64,000 nt of DNA, from NCBI GenBank assembly GCA_946122785.1, contig CAMGYJ010000002.1:42806495-42870494 (forward strand), in the 5' to 3' direction. A program made the translations under genes and the position numbers. Source of the DNA: Linum tenue (Eukaryota > Streptophyta > Magnoliopsida > Malpighiales > Linaceae). The notes beneath the pieces are model-generated. The model was not told the DNA's origin. It saw only the letters and a list, made by a program, of their open reading frames with translations, and made no database searches. Positions 42,002-56,200 of this stretch are shown here, in pieces (positions within the stretch are counted from its first letter, which is position 1; every line of letters begins with the position of its first letter).

Positions 42002-43988
42002 ACTACGCCCCCACCCAGCGGTTTTCGTGTAAACCGCAGGGTGGGGTGGCGGTTTTTGAAAAAGGTGGTATTTTTGGAATTTTTTGGGGTTGTGTGGTAT
42101 TTTTGGAATTATTTTTTTTAAACAACGGTGTTTCTGGAAAAAGTCCAAAAATATGATGCGGGTCATATGGGTGACCCACAATCCATCCACCCACATAAGT
42201 GCGGGTGGGAGATTTACCACTGCGTGCAAGTCAAGTTATTTGCGGGTGGATCGATATCAATTCGCGGATTAACCACCCATGTGACTACCCTAAATCCAAC
42301 TTCTCAATAATTGAAATCATACAGATTTGATGATAAATCAAAAAAATTTTTTTGTTTCATATGAATTAATAAGTTCAAAACTTAAAATAATTAGCGCCAC
42401 GGAGGCGAGTTGGATAATGTAGAGAGGTATATCAATTATTAACTCATGAGAAATTAAAATGGTCTAAGGATTCAAGGCAAATGGAGACTTTCTTGATGTG
42501 GGCCAGATTCCACCCACTTGGTCACGTCAATAAAAACGTTGGTATCATGCAAATGACATGTGATTTAAAAAAAAAAAATTGGTGTGTAGCTACGCAATCA
42601 CATCAGGTTATCTCAATTAATTGTATAAGCATTAGACATTAATATATAATTGTAGAGCTTTCAGTTGAAGGTCTTCCAACGCAACTCCCTTGAGTTATAG
42701 AAAAACAGTGGGTTGTTTGGTTGCTTTTGCTTCCGAAGCAATATGTAGGTTATCAAAGCTTGATTCATATATGAATTTGTTTGCCAACCCCTCTGTGCAA
42801 GGAGGAAGGAAGTGGGTCGGAGAAAGAATTAGCTTCAATAAGGAGATTGATTAATTCACTTTCCTACTAAGATGAAGAACTGGACTTACATGTCTGAACG
42901 GGAAAAGTAACTGAATTTAGCAAAACATAATTGATATTCTTCTTAAAAAATGACATCAATATTGGAGAACAACATATAAGGTAATGAATTCTCGTTTTAG
43001 TTTCCTTTGCTGCTCTTCTCTCCTTTCCCCGACTATTGATTTTTTTGTTTTCTTCCATTCACTTTCCTTCATCTTTGCATGTCGTCGTCGCATCTACAAC
43101 TCTCCATACCAATTTCCTTTAGTTGTCTTTTGATTTCTGGTGTCCTAGTGTCCTAGGATAAATCAAGATATGAATATGACCAATTTCCTTTAGTTGTCTT
43201 TTTATAGTTGTCTTTTGATTTTTTGATTGACTTAGAAAAGCATAGTTCAGGTCTGGGTCATGTCCTTCCTTATCAATCAAGAAGGCTAAGGCTGGGAAGT
43301 TCGGCGACCATAGCGAAGCTTGTGGGTTGATCGCTAGCATAAAGAAACAACCCTTATGGAGGAAGATTATTTTTTCTATTTGACATCCAACTTCAAAGAA
43401 AATTCTTAGATGTAATCAACTATAAAAACCTCCTACCAGAAGCAAAACCGGTTGGTGTTATTTATTGATATGAAATGGATGAACCACAATTAAAGAATGA
43501 GTTCAGCATAAAATACTTTATCACTAACTTTTTTTATACAAACTCCGATATGGTTTTTCAATCTTTGGAAAAGCATAGTATAAAAGGGAGAAGGTAGAAG
43601 ATTATTTTTTCTATACAAAAGTGAGTTAGATAAAATAAATTTAAAACCAATTACAAAAGTTTCAAGAAATTGGTCAAAGAAGACAAATTACTCTATAAAT
43701 AGCCATGTGTTGAATTTAGAAGTGACTGTCACAACAATTAAACTCCATGTCTTGATCAAAAAAATAAACTCCATGTCACTTTAACCAACCTCTTATATAA
43801 CAGTAACCACATTCTAACTTGAATAGGTATTAAGATATATAAGTCCATTTTTCAATTAAGCACTCAATACTTTATGAGTGATGTTTATTCATTGACGTAA
43901 GTAATAAATGTTTCTAAGTGAAGACATCTCTGAATGGTGAAATATTGACTCTAGCTTAAATCCATAATCTTTAACTACGTCATAACTG
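42002..43988. other. Repeat fragment then AT-rich intergenic DNA
   Basis: 42008-42290 contains inverted GGGTGGGGTGGCGG and CCACCCACATAAGTGCGGGTGG motifs, resembling another decayed hAT-like element. The rest to 43988 is AT-rich with no gene. Confidence 0.45.
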
Positions 43989-44603
43989 TAAGTGGTCACC
44001 GGGCCGTGCCACCCACGGGCTAGCACGGCACTGCACGGTTAGATGCTTAGAGCACGGCATGAGCACGGGCACGAAATAAATGGGCCAGCCCGGCACGAAT
44101 AGTTTATGGGCCGTGTCGGGCCCAAACCTCATTTGCATGGGCACGAGCACGAGCACGGCACGGTATATAAGTGGGTCGTGTCGGGTCTAATATTTTCGAA
44201 ACTTTATTGAGTATAAGAACGAACATGACACGAAAATAATATTTATTTGATAGAAAATAAATATAAAAAGAATTATAGGTTCAAATATTACAAAAAAAAA
44301 GGTAGAAAAATAATTATTTGTTGTTGTTAGAAGTGTCATAAAGATATATACGTAATTACTAACATAAGTAAAAATGGACAAAGAATTAAACAAAGCCAAA
44401 TCACACTCGCTATACTTCCAATTTTCATTTCCCCTGATTTGTTACTTTTCTCAAACATTATCGGTTAACACTATATTTCTCTGTCCACTTTTCACCTTCT
44501 TTTTCATTCTCTCTTTCTTTTTCGTCCTTTTCATTAAACACGAATACGAGCATGACACGAGCACGAATAGGCACGACACGATTCAAACCGTGCCCGGGCA
44601 TTG
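43989..44603. mobile_element. hAT-like repeat rich in GGCACGGGCACGAGCACG
   Basis: Starts near AAGTGGTCACCGGGCCGTGCC and ends near AAACCGTGCCCGGGCA, giving inverted GGGCCGTGCC-type arms around an AT-rich core. I found no clear target duplication. Confidence 0.5.
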
Positions 44604-46113
44604 AAGAAGATATGTAAAAAGAAAAGTTTTCCACTTATAAGAAGGAGCAATTTTTCTTTTGTCCCATATCTACAGACCAGAAATTCAAGCATCTCCATCT
44701 TGAAGAAGATATATATATATATATACTCTTCCGAAACTGATTGATCTCAATAGTCAATATTATATGTGATCTCCATAAAAAAAATTATATGTAATCAACC
44801 TCTTTTCTGCCACAATCATGAAAGATTTATTCGCCAAAATTTCCCAAACGAAAACGAAAAAGTCTCGAATAGCATTACTAGGTGAGAAATTCGTCACCCC
44901 TGACGAACCATGAACAACTCTTCCTAATCAGAAACGTGTTATTTGCGACTGCCATTTTCTAAAGCTTGTTGATATTTGTGGCCATGAATTTAGGGTTGAT
45001 GGAACTTCTTACTATATTCTTTTATATACCATACAAGTTTGTGGCTGGAAGGGTGGCACGACGACAGTTCATCAAACAGAGGTTATCCAGCCTGTAGACT
45101 AATCTGCAATTAAGCACGTTGTACAGTTTATGGTGCTTTATAAAACCATTTCTAGCGCCTTGAAAAGCACGGAATTGGGAAAAAAATAGAAGTTAAGGAT
45201 TGACTTCCGATAACAGTAACGCGTTTCCTACCAAAAGACCGAAGGAGTCAATGATTTTAGATTATACGGAATAAAATCACTATTGCATCAAAATAATCCA
45301 ACGTTGCGAAGTTCAACATCAGCTTCAATATCCTGCCAAAAGATGAGTGCCTAACTCACGTTATGTACAGTTTAATAATTATCATCAATTTATTTATATT
45401 GATTTCTGATTGTGTTTGTTTTAATTCAAATTAAAAAAATGCGTAAAAAGATTATATTATTGTAGTCTAGAAGATGACATTCCAATTAAGGGATAGACTA
45501 TGATACAAAACTATTGTATTTTCTAGTATTACAAAATCACATTGGATGGTCGAGATTGAAAAAGTTGTGATCTAACGGTCATCATTGCAGAGGGATAAGG
45601 AGGAAAAACAAAAATTTGGGTGACATTTGGGCAGATTTTGAAAGGGTTTGTAGAGATGGCAATGGGTAGATCTATTGGATAATTGAATCCAAGTGTCATG
45701 ACACATACGAGTATTGGGTTAGACCCAAATAGACTTATATATACTCTTAATAATTTTAGGTTTGAGTTTGGATTTAGATTGGGTCCATTTTGGGTAAAAA
45801 AAAAATGAAAGGAGATATGATTTAATTAAGAAAAATGAGTACTTAAAAAAAGTAGACTTTTTTAATGGTAAAAAAAGTTTGTTTCTCTCATATGGAATTA
45901 GTGACAGACTGTTAGCAAAAAATAGTAAAAAAGGTGAAGGGAAATTACTAAGGCCCCTCTATTGTATCCTTCTTTTCACGGTCTCTATTAAAAGCCGTTA
46001 AATGAGAAGATGATGCTTTGTAGGATTTTATAGTATATGGATTTTGTAACCTATATCCACCCTTGAGTTATTGTGCACCACGATAATATAGCTTTCAATA
46101 AAAATGATAGAGG
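44604..46113. other. AT-rich intergenic DNA, no gene seen
   Basis: No coding signal. A (TA)n tract lies at 44710-44724. TAGAGATGGCAATGGGTAG near 45654 resembles one end of a hAT-like element. Confidence 0.5.
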
Positions 46114-46551
46114 GAGAAACAGTAGGAAAGAGATTGAATGCGTGATTTTGATCACTCTTTTTAGAGTGTTATTTGCCACACTATGTTATTGCCGGTAGGA
46201 ATTAGGTAAAACACCCCCAAGAGTCCCTTCAATCAAAGTCCGAAAATACAGCACCTTTCTGACTTTTGTGACTTTGTTATTATTGGCCAAACGTCTTTTA
46301 CTGTGAGAAAACATTAGTTCCCTTCTCAATGGTTACGTCATTTCACCGAACTCAAACTTAATTAATTATCCAAAATTAATTAATAAAAATTAATTTCATA
46401 AATTAATTAAATATCCAAAAGTTCAATTCCGAACGCAAACTGCAAAGTACGTAGTGCGATTTTATATGTCAAATTAAATGACACACACTTTTCTCAAAAG
46501 CCCACTATCCACTTTATCCAATAAAATAAAGTGGAAAGCAAACTTAAAAAC

Positions 46552-47885
46552 TGTCAAGAACCAGTTAGTCCCAATAACTCGAGTTGTTGGGCGAGGTTCA
46601 ATCGTGGATCATATACCACACACTAACACGCCCCCTCAAACGAAATCCACTAACAAGGGCTTGAAGTCATGAACCAGGAAACCAGATCGTACCGGCGGTG
46701 CAACCAGAAAAACTGGAAATCGGACCAAGCACGATACGGTAGGCTGGTTGGCTTCAGAATATCGTATCGACCGGTTTTTCCGGCTTAACCGGTACAAATG
46801 AAAATAGAGCTCGGCTTTGGTCTAACTGACGGTAGGCTCACTGTAAGGAAACGCCATCGTTCTGGTACTGAAAATTAAAAAAAACAAACAAATCGTCCAA
46901 AGGCCAAAAACTCAAAAACGCAAAACCCTTATATGGCCACCCTTTCCTTTCCCCAATCCCCAGCCCCGCCCGCCGCTCCTCTTCTCCTCTAGCGACTGCG
47001 AGTGGCGACCCACGACCGGTGACGACGACCCACGACACGCGACTGGAGAAGCAAAGGGGAAACCCGCTCCCTGGCGATTGGCGCCGATCCCTGATCCGTT
47101 CCGCCGTTGCTCTTCTCTCCTCAGTCGCGCCGCCTGCTCGAGTCTCCCTCCCCTGCTGCTAAAGAAGACAAAACGCGCCGACCTGCTCAAGACAAGAACG
47201 CGAGTTCAAGCCTTCAAGGTAAGGACTGCTCGAGTCTCCCACTCTCCCTCCCCTATTTCATGCTTTTGACTGATTTTAGTATACGGTTGAGTTTTTTATT
47301 ATTATAATGTTTGGTGGAAAATAGATTGTATTTGGAGACGGCTTTGTATAATAATTTATGTCCTCTATTTTGATTGGAATTTTAGTTGTTTGTTATCTGG
47401 TATATTTCACATTTATTTCGAAACGGTATCCTGAATCTGTCGGTATGATTTTTTAACAAAAAAAATATTTTTTAATTATAAAAATGATATTTTACCGGTA
47501 CACAACGGTTGAACCACGATCATACCATAAAATACCATACCACTGACGAGTCCCAAATGACTTCCGGTACGGTTTCCTTTACCATGCTTGAAGTTTGCAC
47601 ATGTCCGAATACCTTGTGCTTAAAAAAGGGGCGCCACCGGGAATCGAACACAAGGCCTCTCAGTCATAGAAGGCTCTGATACCATGTAAAGAACCAGTTG
47701 ATCCCAATAACTCGAGTTGTTGGGCGAAGGTAATGTTGGATCTTATACCACTCTCTAACACGCCCCCTCAAACGAAAGCCAACCCATGGGCTTGAAGTTT
47801 GCACAAGCCTACCATACCATGTGCTTTAATCAACTGTTAATATTGAGGGTCGTGGAGATTCGAACACACGACCTCTTGACCTCTA
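46552..47885 (-). mobile_element. Second TRIM array, partial, containing a hAT element
   Basis: LTRs at 46552-46628 (77 bp) and 47685-47760 (76 bp) match the family at 34339-34847. The internal domain between them is split by a hAT element (46667-47585). Another internal domain follows to about 47885 but without a third LTR. The primer site (complement of GCTCTGATACCA) and polypurine tract (CGCCCCCTCAAA on the plus strand) are visible. Confidence 0.88.
46667..47585. mobile_element. hAT-like element with captured GC-rich segment
   Basis: 919 bp, bounded by a perfect 8-bp duplication GCTTGAAG (46659-46666 and 47586-47593). Its ends share an inverted GGAAACC followed by CGTACCGG. The arms carry ATCGTATCGACCGG and AACCGGTACAAATG motifs. 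The middle (46920-47260) is GC-rich and looks like a host first exon ending in a splice donor (CTTCAAGGTAAGG near 47220). No transposase is present. Confidence 0.75.
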
Positions 47886-48090
47886 CGTTTGTTAGAGCGG
47901 CACCACTCTCAATGCTCACATAGGTGACATTCCAACTGAACGTCATTAAGAGTTCTATAACTCACCCTTCTTTCAACTAATTTATTTGTACAATAAACTA
48001 GTACCATAGTTAGAGTAACTTGTTATTACCACATTGAACCTGTTAATTAGCAAATACCTAAAGAAAAGATTAGGTTCCCATTATTTCTAA

Positions 48091-51000
48091 CTATATAAAA
48101 GGTCGCAATCCCATCCCCCGGGATGTCGCATAGATCATGCCTCTTGGCAATCCCTTCGTAAGAGGATCTGCCAAATTGTTGTTTGACCTTACATACACAA
48201 TAGAAATGATTTCGTTAGTAATCAAATACCTAATGTAATCATGTCTTAGGCTAATGTGTCTAGACTTACCATTATAAATCTTGTTATAAGCTCTAGACAA
48301 TGTAGCCTCACTATCACAGAAGACCAAAATGGTTGGCATCGGTTGTGGCCACAACTTATATCTAATAACATCTTTCTTAGCCATTTTGCCTCTTTTCTAG
48401 CCGCCGCAAGGGCTAAGAATTCAGCTTCATAGTGGATTATGTAATACATGTTTGTTTCTTTAAAGTCCAAGAATTAGCTCCACTGCCTAGTGTAAAAATC
48501 CACCCTGTTGTTGATTTATTATCACTAGCGCTTGTGATCCAACTAGCATCAGAAAATGCTTCTAGTACAGAGGGGAAGTTGCTATAGAAGAGTCTCAAAT
48601 CTTTGGTTCTTTTCAAATAACCAAAGACTCTTCCTATATCTCTCCAATAATCATCACTAGGATTACTAGGGAACCTAGAAAGTTTGCACACTGCAAATGC
48701 AATATCAGGCCTATTACAACCCATTGCATACATCAACCTTCCTACAACACTATGATACTCAACTTGTGCAACTGCCCTTCCCTCATTTGCACAAAGCTTG
48801 AAAGAAGCATCATAAGGGGTGTTTGCTTCTTTTATGTCCAAATGCTCGAATTTCTTGAGCATCTTCTCGACATAATATGACTGAATCAAAGCAAAACCCC
48901 CACCAATATAGTATCAACTTCTCCAAGATCTTTCATTTGGAAGCAGGAAGTTAGATACTCCTTCGTGCCATTTATGACCTTCATGTTAGTCCTTATTATC
49001 AACATATCATCAATAAAGACATAATGACCATATACTCTTTTGTGCACTTTGAATAAATGCACTTATCAGTAGAGTTAGGATAAAATCCATGAGCAAGAAA
49101 ACATAATCAAATTTCTCATGCCATTGGTTAGGTGCTTGCTTTAGTACATACAATGTCTTTGCAACTTACACACATTTCCATTACTTCCAGGTAACACGAA
49201 CCCTTCCGGTTGCTCCATATACACTTCTTCATCTAACTCACCATTTAAAAATGTCGTCTTTACATATATTTGGTGTACAAACAGACTATTAATAGAAGCC
49301 AAACCTTAAAAGCACTCTTTATGGAAGTGATTCTTGCAATTGGTGCATAGGTGTCAAAGCAATCTACTCCTTCCTTTTGCGTATACCCTTTTGCTACGAA
49401 TTTAGCTTTGAAAGTATATATTGATCCATCCGTGTTATACTTAATCCAGAATACCCATTTACATCCAATAGCTTTAGATCTAGGAGGAAGATCCACAAGA
49501 ACCCAAGTTTTATTCGTTAATAATGAATCCATCTCATCATTAACAGCCTCATTCCATAAAGCAGAATCTCTAGAAGCCATTGCTTCATGATAAGTTTTGG
49601 GATCATCTTGTGGAACAAAATGGGTATCTTTCTTGTAACCTTATTAAACTTATCTCCCTCTACAAGAAAGACTATAACTTGAGGATCAATAAATTTTGGA
49701 CCAAAACTCTCTTATTTTTTAGCCCTTTGACTTCTTCGTGGTTCATTAGCAACAGGGTATAAAGGCCTTTAGCTACTAGAACCAATGTCAAAAGTGAGAG
49801 TAGAAATAGAATCATATGGAGAATCCGCAGAAGTAACTCGACATGGTTCTACATTTGCAGAATCACGTCGAAACTTGTTCTCAAAGAACTCAACATCTCT
49901 TGATTCTGCAACCATATTAGATTCTAAATCTAGAACCTATAGGCTTTCGAGTTTTCTGCATATCCAAGAAAAACACATTTCAAAGCTCATGGACCTAACT
50001 TAGTTATCTTAGTATCTGTAACTCTATAGAAAGCAAGACATCCCCAAACTCTAAGATAACTCAAGTTCGGTTTCATTCCCTACCACATCTCATAAGGAGA
50101 TTCCTTTAGCTTCTTCGCCGGAATCCTATTGTGTACATGGCAGGATGTTAGCAAAGCCTCTCCCCACAAATTGATTGGAGCACTAGCATTTATTAACATT
50201 GCATTAATCATATCAGAAAGAACTCCATTTTTCTTTCTGTTACTCCATTATGTTGTTGGGGTGTAAGGAGCAGTCACTTGATGTATCAAACCATGTTTTC
50301 ACAAAACTAATTAAAGCTATTAGGAAAATACTCTCCTCCTCTATCACTTCGAATGATTTGTATTTTCCTCAAATTTTTAGTTTCAACAACAGATTTATAT
50401 AAGTTAAACTTATCAAAGGTTTCATCCTTACTTCATATTAAATAAACATAGGTAAATAGAGTACTATCCTCAATGAAAGTAATGAAATACCTACATCATC
50501 CTCTAGTTAAATGGCCCTGAAATTCAAAAATATCATAATGTACCAATTCCAATATATCTGAGTTTCTGTCAATCAACTTAGGAAATGGATTTATCTTCAT
50601 CTGGCTTTCACATAGATTTCACATTTATCTTTATGGTTATCACCACAAACCACGAGACCATTTGTAGACATAGATTTCCGAGTTTTAAAGTTAACATGCC
50701 CCAATCGATTATGCCATAAATAAAACAAAGTAATTTCTATACTATAATTTGCATGCACATCGATATAAGAAGAACCATCAACTCTTTTTATATTATTGCC
50801 ATTTTCAATACTTAGATTAAACATACCATCACTAACATAGCCATTTCCAACAAACATACCAGCCTTGGACGGAATCACCCTATCAGATTCTATCACAACC
50901 TTTATCTCCTTCTTACAAAGCATGAAACAGAAACCAAGTTCTTTCTAACATAAGGAACATGAAGGACATTGATGAGAACATCTTTCTTCCCCGAAGTGAA

Positions 51001-52119
51001 GAAAAGCTCAACGGTTCCAGATCGAAGGACCTTGATCATGCGATGGTCACCCAACGGAACTTCATGTCCTTCCGTCGACTCTATGTAGTCCTTGAACATG
51101 GCTCTCTTGTTGCAAATGTGAGCAGTTGCTCCCGAATCATGCCACCAATCAGTATTGGTCATGACGCCAGCCATGTGCAATTCCTGAATCATACCCACAT
51201 CTAAGTCAGAAATCATTGCAACAATCTCACTAGACTCAACTTTCTCAATCACATTTGCACTTGCAACCCCTTCGTTCTAGTTCCTCTTTAGATTAGGACA
51301 AAAGCGAACAATATGTCCCAACTTCCCACAATTGAAACACTTCTTAGTGGGCATAGGGGTCGACTTCTTCTTCTTATTCTTCTTATTGTTGGTCTGGTTG
51401 TTGGAATTGTTCATGGCATTTCTCTTCTTTCCCTTCTTGTTCTCACAACATTCTCTTTGGAACTTGATGTTTCCTCTGAATTCAGATCCTTTTCACGGAT
51501 TCGAGTTTCCTCCTCGATCCTAAGGTGCTTCAGAATCTGTTCCAAAGTGAACTCCTCTAACGTATGAAGTAATTTCTTCCTATAGTTGTTTCATGATGGA
51601 GGCAACTTCGCAATAATTGCCCCCACCAGAAACGCATCATGAAGAGTTATCTTCAACGCAATAAACTTGGAGACCAAGATTAGGAATTCATGAACTTTAA
51701 CCAGAATTGAACGCTTATCAGTCATAGTGAATTCAAAGAACTGGAAAGTGACAAACTTATATGCGCCTTGTTTCTATGATTTGTACTGGTTCTCCAAAGA
51801 TGTCCATATCTCAGTAGGGGTCGCCAATTGGGAGTACAGATCATAGAGGCGATCAAATAGTGAATTAAGGATGTATCCTCGACACAGCAGGCTGTCATCT
51901 TTCCTGTTCTTGCGTTCAGCCTTCAATTCACCAGAATCAGTATCTTGTGGGTTCACCCAGCGGCACCAAATCAGAGTCCAGAATGTACACTATCTTCAAA
52001 GCAGTCAACAAAAACTTCATCTTCTCTTGCCAGCAGGTGAAATTGGTTTCATCAAACCGATTGAGTTTGTTCGAATCGGAAGCATATGCCTTCGAAGTGA
52101 TTTCCACTCCAGAATCCAT
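48091..52119 (-). pseudogene. copia gag-pol remnant, multiply broken
   Basis: From 52119 down: gag start MDSGVEITSKAYASDSNKLN and a CWQEKMKFLL segment; protease with DWWHDSGATAHICN (DSG retained); pre-integrase YLWHNRLGHVNFKT; degenerate integrase (50600-50000); RT start with WVLVDLPPRSKAIGCKWVF and KAKFVAKGYTQKEGVD; RNase H with NSWTLKKQTC and IADPLTKGL-like ADPLTKGLPR near 48130. Many stops and frameshifts separate the pieces, and most of the central RT, including YxDD, is degraded. Confidence 0.8.
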
Positions 52120-52151
52120 TGTCTCACGAAAATAACACTCTAAGATTGCCA

Positions 52152-52343
52152 GAGAAACGGTAGGGAAGAGATTGAAGGCGTGATTTTGATCACTCTCCTT
52201 AGAGTGTTCTTTGCCCCCACTACGTTATTGATGATAGGAATTAGGCAAACCACCTCTAGGAGTCCCTTCAATCAAAGTCCGAAAGCAACACATTTCTAAC
52301 TAATGTGGTATTTCCTTTAACTTTTTTTTTTACTATTCTAACA
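52152..52343 (-). repeat. 5' LTR of the old copia element
   Basis: 192 bp; minus-strand start TGTTAGAATAG. It shares GATTTTGATCACTCT, TAGAGTGTT and AGTCCCTTCAATCAAAGTCC with 46114-46272. Confidence 0.7.
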
Positions 52344-52870
52344 GAGGTTGTGTCCCTAAGTAGTATAAAAAGGGCATGGTATTAAGTGGAATGCGTGCCC
52401 ATAAAAGACATTTTCATAATCTCTGAAAGTTGAGTTGACAATTAAACAAACGATGAATTATTCGGTTTGAAGAAGCATGTAGTTAAAACGATAATATTAT
52501 ATCACCCTTAATTTTAATTAATTAAGATTTGAAATTTGGTTATACAACTCATTTGCTTCTCATGTGTCTTGTCTTTAAGAAAAATATTTAATAAATTTCT
52601 GAAGTTTATTTGTGTCAACAAAAAAGAAACGGGAAGAAATTAGGACTTGATAGGGTACTAAGACTTTTATTAAGGATAGTTTGGTAACTACACTCCTTCC
52701 CCTTTCTCCATTTTTCTGACCTAATCGGCAAGAGCAACCGGTCCCGTCGACCTTCCAACCCTCCCCAGCGAGACTTGAAGCCACCACGCCCGACGCCTCT
52801 TTCTAAACCATCTCTTCTCGACTCGCCCTTGCCTACCATCACTTCCTGATCGTCACTGTCTGATTGCAGC
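52344..52870. other. DNA between two copia elements
   Basis: No recognisable gene. Bases 52690-52870 are richer in C and continue, in the pre-insertion sequence, into 57871 onward; together they may be remains of a host leader or exon. Confidence 0.4.
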
Positions 52871-53084
52871 TGTTAGAAGTATGGGTACTATATTGTAATT
52901 TTCCGGGTTTAGGGTTAGTAGCTATGGCCGTATATAAGTGTTGATAGGCCATGATGTACAGTGAACAACTACAGAAAATAAGAACGTACTCCGCCGTTGT
53001 GCCGTGGACTAGTCCCAACGATCACGTTGGGGAAACCACGTAAACTTGTGTCTCGTGTTCTCTCTTTTCTCGTATCGATTGACA
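52871..53084 (+). repeat. 5' LTR of copia element 2
   Basis: 214 bp, TG...CA. It contains CCGTATATAAGTG (near 52928), a good TATA box. Confidence 0.93.
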
Positions 53085-53274
53085 TGGTATCAGAGCCTGT
53101 CGTCTTCTTCTCGTGATTTGCTCGTGCTTCTCGGGTTGTTGGGTTTTGCTTTGCGGTTTTCTGTTCGTGATCAGGGCTGCTTCTTTTGGGATCTTTGCTA
53201 CGTGATTTGTGAGTTATAGGTTTGGCGAGCTTGGCTGTGATATTGATTTGGGTATCTCTGCGGTGTGGGTGGTC

Positions 53275-56200
53275 ATGGAGGGCTCGAAGAACGATGTGAT
53301 TGCGGTCCGCTTCAATGGTAAAAATTATGCTTTATGGGAACTTCAATTTCTCCTTCATGTTCAGGGTCGGCGCCTGCTTTCTGTTCTTGATGGCACGTCG
53401 GCTGCGCCAGCCGAGACGGCTACGTCAAAAGAAAAGGAGGACTGGGCTATGTATAATGCCCAGGTTATGTCCTCTCTCCTGGGTTCGGTCGATCCTGGTA
53501 TTGCCCTTAGCTTGAGGGGTTTTGATACTACTGCTGCAATTTGGGATCACCTGAGAAAGCTTTATTCTAAAGCTAGTAGCTCTCGTAAGTTTGAGGTTGA
53601 GCAAGCGCTTGCTCTTTTGCGACAAGGGGACATGGATATAAGTAAATATTATCAAGAGGCGGTGACTTTGTGGACGGAGCAGGACTTGATCTTGGCGTCG
53701 TTGGCTTCCTCTCCCGCGACGTCGGATACGCTACTTGAGCGTGCCAGCTCTCGCGTTATGCATTTTCTTATGCAGCTGCGGCCGGAGTATGAGGGGATAA
53801 GGGCCTCTCTCTTGCACCGCAATGTCTCTACTATGGAGGAGGTGCTCGCTGAGTTGCTTCGGGAAGAGACGCGCCTTAAGAGTCAAGCAAAGCTTGACAT
53901 TCACTCAACCGAATCCGGAGCTGCCTTTGCGGTTGGAGCTGGGAGGGCAGCAGGTACTGGTAAGCCTCAATTTCACCGCACAGCTAAGGGTGAGATTGTG
54001 TGCTATCATTGTAAGGAACCGGGCCATATTCAGTTCCATTGTCCTCGTCGCAACACTTGCAATTATTGCAAGCTCGAAGGACATCTCATTGCTGCTTGTC
54101 CCACGCTTGCTCAGCGTTGGAGATCGAGAGCTGGTGGGTCTCGTGATAGTGGCTCTCGTTCCACATCCGGGGCTGCTTATGCCACGCTGCCCAGTAGCTC
54201 GACTGTGAGCTCTCCTTCGGCTGCTCCTCTCACCTCCGATGACGTGCGTCGTTTTGTGCAGGAGGCCTTGCAGGCTGCCTTGCCAAATGCCTTGACTTCT
54301 GCTTTTGCAACTGGTATGCATCCTACTACTTCTCCTACTTGGCATATAGATTCCGCAGCTTATAATCACATGACGAGTTCTCGACAGGCGTTTAGGACTC
54401 TAGATAAAGCCTCATCGGGCATGGGTTTACAGGCTGTGAATGGTTCTCGTATGGCTGTTACAGGGGTTGGTCATGTGCTCCAGCCCCCGTATCTCTCTTC
54501 CTAATACGTTATATGTTCCTCAACTCGTGCCCAGCCTTGTTTCTGTGGGTCAGTTAGCTGATGATGGGTGTCGTGTCATATTTGATGCGTCTGGGTGCAC
54601 TGTGCAGGACACGAGGATGGGGAAGGAGGTAGGGAGAGGGAGTAAGCAGGGGCGGACATTTCTACTTGACCACTATACGCATTCGGCGGCTGTGAGGGGC
54701 GCAGGTGATTCCAAGCTACCTAGGACGAGTAGGCGACTAGATGCTGAAGCTGAGTCAAGTAGTAATGTAGTTGTGTCAAGTGATTGTGAGGGTTTACAAT
54801 TATCGGATGCTAAAGTTGGGTTTTCAGTTAAGTTGTCAAACTGGGATTTGTGGCATTTTCGCTTGGGTCATCCGAATTCTTTGCGACTTCGTGCTATGTT
54901 TCAGAATAAATGGTTGTCTGGTAGTGGTTTTCATGATCCTGGTCATGAATGTGTTCATTGTGTGCAAGCCAAGATTTCACAGCGTTCATTTACGTCTAGT
55001 GAGACTGTTTACTCTGCGCCATTTGAGCTTGTGCATACTGATCTATGGGGCCCTTCTCCCGTCACGTCTCGATTGGGATTTCGATACTTTGCATTGTTCG
55101 TAGATCATGCTACCAGGTTCACATGGGTGTTCTTTCTTCGTCAGAAGTCAGAATTAATTGATAAAGCTCAAGAATTTTTCCAAATGGTTTCTACACAATT
55201 TGGGAAAACCATCAAGATACTGCGGTCAGATCCGGGTGGGGAGTTTACTTCTAACCCGTTACAGGCTCTCCTTCGTGACAGAGGAATCTTGGTACAACAG
55301 TCTTGTCCGGGTGTTTCGCAACAGAATGGGTTGGTCGAACGGAAGCATCGCCATGTTTTGGAGCTTACTCGGGCTATTTTATTTCACTCTCAGGTTCCTA
55401 AAGGTTTTTGGGTTGAAGCAGTTCACACAGTTGTTTATCTAATCAATCGTCAAGTCACCTCAGTGTTGCAGCAACGCAGTCCATATCAGGCTTTGTATTC
55501 TCGTCTTCCGAATTATGGTTGGCTGCGCGTGTTTGGTTGTACCTGTTACGTTCTGTTGACACGGAAAGAACGTGACAAGCTCTCTCCTAAGGCTGCTCGC
55601 TGTGTCTTTCTTGGCTACAGTGATAAACATAAAGGTTATGTATGCTACGATCCTAGTTCTCGACGAGTACGCATTTCCTGTCATGTTGTATTCCTTGAGC
55701 ACATGCCCTTTTATCGCTCTACAGATGTTGAGTCTCCTTCTGCTGCTGATCTCGAGTTCCTACGACCGTTTAGCTTACCTCCGCATGAGTTTTCTCCTGA
55801 AGCACCTACTATGGACAACATTGAACCTGGGAACACCACAGATTCAAGTCTCCAGTTGACTTCTTCTTCGGCTACATCGGACTCATCGGCCGACTCCAGC
55901 TCGCCCTCGGCCGACTCCAGCTCGCCCTCTTCCTCCTCAGCTGGGTCGGATCTCTCGTCTCCGGGGTCTCACTCGTCTTCTGGGTCTTCTAGTTCTGATT
56001 CGGAAGCTGGTGGGGCAGCTGGTCCGGAGCTCCGCCGCTCTCTTCGGGCTACAAAAGGTGTGCCACCACGGCATCACTCGGAATTTGTTGCCTTTGCCAC
56101 ACCTTCCATTGTGGTTCCTGCTACTTATAAATAAGCAAAAGGAATCGAGCATTGGGAAAAGGCAATAAATGTGGAGACGGATGCTCTTGAGGCGACAGGT

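Larger units (their letters stand above)
46114..52343 (-). mobile_element. Old Ty1/copia element, minus strand
   Basis: The LTR at 52152-52343 (192 bp, minus-strand start TGTTAGAATAG) has a clearly related copy at 46114-46272. The two are roughly 80% alike by eye, so the insertion is old. Between them, on the minus strand, run gag, protease, integrase, RT and RNase H remnants in copia order. TGGCAATCTTAGAG next to the right LTR is a possible primer site. A TRIM array with its own hAT insertion occupies 46552-47885. Confidence 0.8.
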
